Shown piece after piece: positions 13,355-16,517 of a stretch of DNA of 16,517 nucleotides (the first letter of the stretch is position 1; every line of letters begins with the position of its first letter). The position numbers and the translations under genes are program-made. The DNA lies in contig CAZVVG010000015.1 in the NCBI GenBank assembly GCA_964630615.1, forward strand, positions 1 to 16,517, written 5' to 3'. This DNA comes from CAZVVG01 sp964630615. GTDB lineage: Bacteria > Patescibacteriota > Minisyncoccia > Moranbacterales > UBA2206. A model generated the notes under the pieces. The model was not told where the DNA came from and searched no databases. It saw only the letters and a list, made by a program, of their open reading frames with translations.

Positions 13355-14779
13355 CTAGGTTTTTATTCTTGGGAAAAGAGGCTGACCTTTTTGTATTTTT
13401 CCTTCTTGGGTTAATTCCAGAATCCTTTTCGAAGTTTGCGGCATAAAGGCTTCCAATTTTTTCCCGACACAAACGATAATTCCTAGCAGTTCTTCTAAAA
13501 TTTTTCCGGCTTTTTCTGGGTGACTCTTAGCCAATTCCCAGATTTTGGCTTCATCTACGCGCTTATTCGCCCAGCTGATTTTTTCCCTTATTTTCTCCAG
13601 AGCCCGAGAGAACTCAAAACCTTCCATCTCTTTTTTAATATCAATTTCCCTGATCACGGGTTTCATTTTTCCAGAAAAATTTTTTTCAATTATATTCAGA
13701 ACGCGACTCACAAGATTGCCTAAATCATTGGCCAAATCTGCGTTGAATTTTCTCGTCAGGGCTTCCCAACTAATATCCGGGTCTTCGCCGAAACTATCCA
13801 GACTTAAAAGCAAATAACGCGTTCCGTCGACTCCATACTTTTCCACTAGCTCATAGGGAGAAATCACATTTCCCAAACTTTTACTCATCTTTTGTCCTTC
13901 ACTCGTTAAAAAACTGTTAATAAAAATCTGTTTTGAAGGAGTCAGTCCGACCGCAAAAAGCATTGCCTGCCACATGGCTGATTGCTGTCGTAGATTATCC
14001 TTTCCCGCCACCTGAATGGCCGGCCACCACTGCGTGAATTTTTCCTTGTCTTTGGGCCAGCCAATAGCAGAAATATAATTTATCAAGGCATCAAACCAGA
14101 CGTAAATAACCTGTTCTTCGTCATCGGGAACCGGCACACCCCAAGGCATTTTGCTTTTGAGTCGCGAAACACTGAAATCTTCTAATCCTTTCTCCACAAA
14201 CTTTATGATCTCATTAAATCGTTTTCTGGGAACCACAAAATCCGGACGGTTTCTGTAAAGCTCCAAAAGTTTTTCTTGAAAAGCACTAAAGCGAAAAAAA
14301 TAATTCTCTTCTTCAATTACTTCAATTTCTCGGTTGGGATGAAGCGGACACCTCCCTTTTATCAATTCTGAATCGGTTTTTTCCAGCTCACAACCGACAC
14401 AATATTTAGCTTTGTAATGTTTTTTGTAAAGAAAGCCGTTTTTTTTCACTTCTCGCCAAAATTCCCAAACGGCTTCTATATGGTTCTTATCTGTTGTGCG
14501 GATAAAATTATAAGGGCTTAGATCAAGCAAATTTCCCAATGCTTCCCATTTTTCTTTCTGCTGATCACAATAGACCTGGGGTTCCAGCCCTAATTCCTTG
14601 GCCTTTTGAAAAATTTTTAAGCCGTGCTCGTCTGTTCCAATATTAAAGAACACTTCCTGGCCAGCCAACCGTTGAAATCGTGTCCAGGCATCCGCCCGAA
14701 CAACCTCCCAGGCATAACCAATATGGGGATCGGCATTCACGTAAGGCAAGGTGGTGGTAATATAGAACTTCTCTGACAT
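13355..14779 (-). CDS. metG: Methionyl-tRNA synthetase
   Basis: This class I synthetase charges initiator and elongator tRNA-Met. The 474 residues show PHIGYAWE (18-25), with HIGY in place of HIGH, and a single zinc knuckle C127-x2-C130 with C144/H147. Then come GKDNLRQQSAMWQAML (259-274) and KMSKS (297-301), followed by the helical anticodon-binding domain. No C-terminal tRNA-binding (EMAP-like) domain is present, so this is a short single-knuckle form. The HIGY and GKDNLRQQ features are what I expect of Patescibacteria rather than well-studied bacteria. It starts 14 bases after rsmI without a Shine-Dalgarno. Confidence 0.97.
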   Translation of the reverse strand: MSEKFYITTTLPYVNADPHIGYAWEVVRADAWTRFQRLAGQEVFFNIGTDEHGLKIFQKAKELGLEPQVYCDQQKEKWEALGNLLDLSPYNFIRTTDKNHIEAVWEFWREVKKNGFLYKKHYKAKYCVGCELEKTDSELIKGRCPLHPNREIEVIEEENYFFRFSAFQEKLLELYRNRPDFVVPRKRFNEIIKFVEKGLEDFSVSRLKSKMPWGVPVPDDEEQVIYVWFDALINYISAIGWPKDKEKFTQWWPAIQVAGKDNLRQQSAMWQAMLFAVGLTPSKQIFINSFLTSEGQKMSKSLGNVISPYELVEKYGVDGTRYLLLSLDSFGEDPDISWEALTRKFNADLANDLGNLVSRVLNIIEKNFSGKMKPVIREIDIKKEMEGFEFSRALEKIREKISWANKRVDEAKIWELAKSHPEKAGKILEELLGIIVCVGKKLEAFMPQTSKRILELTQEGKIQKGQPLFPRIKT

Positions 14780-14793
14780 AATTTTAAGTTAGC

Positions 14794-15468
14794 TTATTCC
14801 CTGATAACAATTACGAATTCCCCTTTTAAATTATTCTTGTCTTGCCGAAAAATCTGAAGAATCTCTTCTGGAGTTCCTCGATAAATTGTTTCAAACATTT
14901 TAGTCAGTTCTCGACCAACCATTATTTTCTTGTGCGGCAATAAATTTTTCAGAGTTTCAAGGGTTTTTAAAATCCGATGGGTTGACTCGTAAAAAACCAC
15001 GGTTCTATTAAAATCAGTTATTTCTTTAAAATACTTATCCCGCCCCTTTTTATGCGGAGGAAAGCCCAAAAAAACAAATTTATCCGCTGGAAAGCCGGAA
15101 ACGGAAAGAGCGGTTATTGCGGCGGAAGTTCCGGGAATCGGAACTACCCCAACCCCTCTGGCTATCACCACTTCTATTAATTTTCCGCCTGGATCGGAAA
15201 CGCCCGGCGTACCCGCGTCGGTCACCAAAGCGACGCTTTTTCCTGATTCGAGCTTAGAAATTATTTCTTTTACTTTTTCCAGCTTTGAATGCTGATGAAA
15301 AGAAATCAGCGGTTTTTTCAGCTTATAGTAAGCCAGGAGTTTTTGGGTTGTCCGCGTATCCTCACAAGCAATCAGGTCGGCTTGTTTTAAGGTTTCCAGG
15401 GCCCGAAATGTAAGATCTTCCCGATTGCCAATTGGGGTAGCGACAATGTATAATAAACCTAGTTTCAT
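14794..15468 (-). CDS. rsmI: 16S rRNA (cytidine-1402-2'-O)-methyltransferase
   Basis: RsmI uses S-adenosylmethionine to methylate the ribose of C1402 in the ribosomal P site. The 224 residues show YIVATPIGN (7-15), CEDTR (35-39), TDAGTPGVSDPG (83-94), PGTSA (112-116), FYESTHR (159-165) and RELTK (186-190), the full set for this tetrapyrrole-methylase-fold enzyme. The usual length is 270-290; the C-terminal extension is missing, which fits a streamlined genome. It is the first gene of the long minus-strand block, behind a divergent A/T-rich spacer, and lies 14 bases before metG. Confidence 0.95.
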   Translation of the reverse strand: MKLGLLYIVATPIGNREDLTFRALETLKQADLIACEDTRTTQKLLAYYKLKKPLISFHQHSKLEKVKEIISKLESGKSVALVTDAGTPGVSDPGGKLIEVVIARGVGVVPIPGTSAAITALSVSGFPADKFVFLGFPPHKKGRDKYFKEITDFNRTVVFYESTHRILKTLETLKNLLPHKKIMVGRELTKMFETIYRGTPEEILQIFRQDKNNLKGEFVIVIRE

Positions 15469-15541
15469 AAAAAAATAGCTTGAGAATTTTGTATCTTTAA
15501 TTTATCAATAATTCGCTAATTTAGCAATTTAGATTAAAACT
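15469..15541. promoter_or_regulatory. Divergent promoter region (rsmI and plus-strand gene)
   Basis: This 73-base A/T-rich spacer separates divergent genes and must start transcription both ways. Weak candidates are TTGCTA-N17-TAAATT on the minus strand and TTGAGA-N17-TATCAA on the plus strand. A short palindrome GCTAA-T-TTAGC (15515-15525) lies between them and could be an operator. No Shine-Dalgarno precedes either start codon. Confidence 0.4.
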
Positions 15542-16003
15542 ATGATTCTTACCACTCACGCTTTAGTCGGAGCCGTGCTTGGAAAAAATATTCAAAATCC
15601 CTGGTTTGTGGCTTTTTTTTGTTTTCTTGTTCATTTTGCCTTGGACTCTTTTCGCCACGGGGAATATATTGATCATCGAAAGAAGCTAAAAAATCTAGCC
15701 TGGAAAATTGTTTTGGATTTAGTTTTCGCTCTTTCCCTTATCGGTCTCATCGTCCTTTTTAAAAACTGGGATATCAACATTTTAAGAAATATTTTTTTAG
15801 GAGTTCTTTTCTGTCTTTTGCCCGATTTTTTAACTTTTCTTCATTACGAATTTCCTTCCTTTAAATTCCTAAAAAAAGTTTACCATTTTCACGAAAGAGT
15901 TCATCCTTATCGCTCTCCTTGTGAGCAAACTAGATGGTGCTTAAGGAATGCTTTAAACGATATATTTTTTTCTTTGATCGCCCTGATTTTCTTGCTGGTT
16001 TAA
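15542..16003 (+). CDS. Small integral membrane protein of unknown function
   Basis: This 153-residue protein has about four hydrophobic segments (roughly 5-35, 53-74, 83-101 and 137-153). Conserved-looking polar residues sit at their edges: TTHALVGAVLGK (H6), VHFALDSFRHGEY (H31, D35, H39), LLPDFLTFLHY (D95) and HFHERVHPYR (115-124). The His/Asp pattern in the first two helices recalls membrane-bound putative metal-dependent hydrolases of the YdjM type, and similar short proteins occur in Patescibacteria; this is recall, not a search. It is the only plus-strand gene here and ends at a terminator. The function is unknown. Confidence 0.75.
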   Translation: MILTTHALVGAVLGKNIQNPWFVAFFCFLVHFALDSFRHGEYIDHRKKLKNLAWKIVLDLVFALSLIGLIVLFKNWDINILRNIFLGVLFCLLPDFLTFLHYEFPSFKFLKKVYHFHERVHPYRSPCEQTRWCLRNALNDIFFSLIALIFLLV

Positions 16004-16021
16004 ATTCTTTCTCTCTCCAAC

Positions 16022-16053
16022 AAAAAAAACGCCCTTTTCAGGCGTTGTTTTTA
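16022..16053. terminator. Bidirectional intrinsic terminator between convergent genes
   Basis: AACGCC (16028-16033) and GGCGTT (16041-16046) form a perfect 6-bp GC-rich stem around a 7-base loop. A T-rich tract (GTTTTTTATT) follows on the plus strand, and the A8 run before the stem gives a T8 tract on the minus strand. It therefore serves both the plus-strand membrane protein ending at 16003 and the minus-strand transporter-like gene ending at 16062. Confidence 0.85.
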
Positions 16054-16061
16054 TTCCTCGA

Positions 16062-16517
16062 TTAAGCGGAAATTTCTTTTGGCTTTGACATCAAATCATC
16101 TACCACCACTCCGATGGCCGTTGTTATAGGCATGGCTAAAATGGCTCCTAAAACTCCGCCTAATTTTAAGCCGACTAACAAGGCTAAAATAACCACGATG
16201 GGGTTAAGCCCCAGGGCTTTTTTCATTACCTGAGGCACAATTATATGGTTTTCAAATTGTTGTGTGGCAAAAAAAAGCAACATTACGATTATTCCAGTAA
16301 TCGGAGAAACAGTAAATCCCACAATAGCAGCCGGAATTGCAGCGATAACCGGTCCCATAAAAGGAATTATTTCCATAATTCCGGCAAAAAAAGCCAACGA
16401 TAAGGCGTAAGGCACACCGATGAAATAAAGACCAGTGAAGTCTAAGAGAAAAATAATCAGCATCAGAAGAAGTTGGCCGATCATCCATTTCCCGATTTTG
16501 TCTTTTATCCTTTCGGT
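16062..16517 (-). CDS. AI-2E/PerM family membrane protein, partial (N-terminus off the right edge)
   Basis: The frame is open from the window end (first visible residues TERIKDKIGKW) to a stop at 16062, giving about 151 residues of the C-terminal half of an AI-2E/PerM-type transporter. The signature segments are EIIPFMGPVIAAIPAAIVGF, FENHIIVPQVM and LKLGGVLGAILAMPI, with several long hydrophobic helices. Members export autoinducer-2, peptides or other solutes, and some are sodium/proton antiporters, so the substrate is open. An internal Met at 16484 is not the true start because homology-like sequence continues upstream of it. It ends at the shared terminator. Confidence 0.9.
   Translation of the reverse strand, partial: TERIKDKIGKWMIGQLLLMLIIFLLDFTGLYFIGVPYALSLAFFAGIMEIIPFMGPVIAAIPAAIVGFTVSPITGIIVMLLFFATQQFENHIIVPQVMKKALGLNPIVVILALLVGLKLGGVLGAILAMPITTAIGVVVDDLMSKPKEISA

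Noticed and set aside
1..16517. Recoded UGA (glycine), as in Gracilibacteria
   Set aside because: TGA ends yvcK, the nucleotidyltransferase and the 78-residue protein at sensible family lengths, and no gene contains an in-frame TGA.
1..16517. tRNA, rRNA, CRISPR, transposase or phage genes
   Set aside because: By eye I found no cloverleaf with the T-loop consensus, no regularly spaced direct repeats and no mobile-element protein motifs. All spacers are under 300 bases.

Overview
This window looks like part of a streamlined genome of a Candidate Phyla Radiation (Patescibacteria, probably Parcubacteria-like) bacterium. Four things point that way, all by inference from sequence. The methionyl-tRNA synthetase has HIGY in place of HIGH and a GKDNLRQQ segment. 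RsmI, ATP synthase delta and several other proteins are shortened. Spacers are very short and A/T-rich. The ATP synthase operon carries degenerate palindromes of a kind often dispersed in such genomes. TGA acts as an ordinary stop, as in the 4-base overlaps, so code 11 fits and a UGA-Gly code does not.

Layout from right to left, since nearly everything is on the minus strand. At the right edge is a partial AI-2E/PerM-type membrane protein (16062-16517, minus). It converges on a small plus-strand membrane protein (15542-16003) across a bidirectional terminator. From a divergent spacer at 15469-15541 a long colinear minus-strand block begins: rsmI, metG, a 57-codon open frame without a usual start codon, tatD, then the complete F1Fo ATP synthase set in canonical order atpI-B-E-F-H-A-G-D-C. 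Directly behind atpC come a short beta-carbonic-anhydrase-like gene and a 78-residue Cys/His protein. Then follow leuS, a nucleotidyltransferase, yvcK and a HAD-like phosphatase that leaves the left edge. The last three are linked by ATGA stop/start overlaps.

Functionally this is mostly housekeeping: translation (MetRS, LeuRS, RsmI), energy conversion (a proton-type ATP synthase judged by the c subunit), nuclease/quality control (TatD) and sugar-nucleotide or cell-envelope metabolism (nucleotidyltransferase, YvcK). The two accessory-looking genes between atpC and leuS are the least ordinary content.

The features that genes do not explain are mostly RNA-scale structures inside the atp operon. 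They are a 41-base palindromic repeat between atpG and atpD, stem-loops on the atpG and atpD stop codons, and a second degenerate repeat hairpin between atpE and atpF. I saw no tRNA, rRNA, CRISPR array, transposase or phage gene. No gene-free stretch exceeds 300 bases; the longest is the 218-base atpG-atpD spacer. No clearly new biological system is evident.
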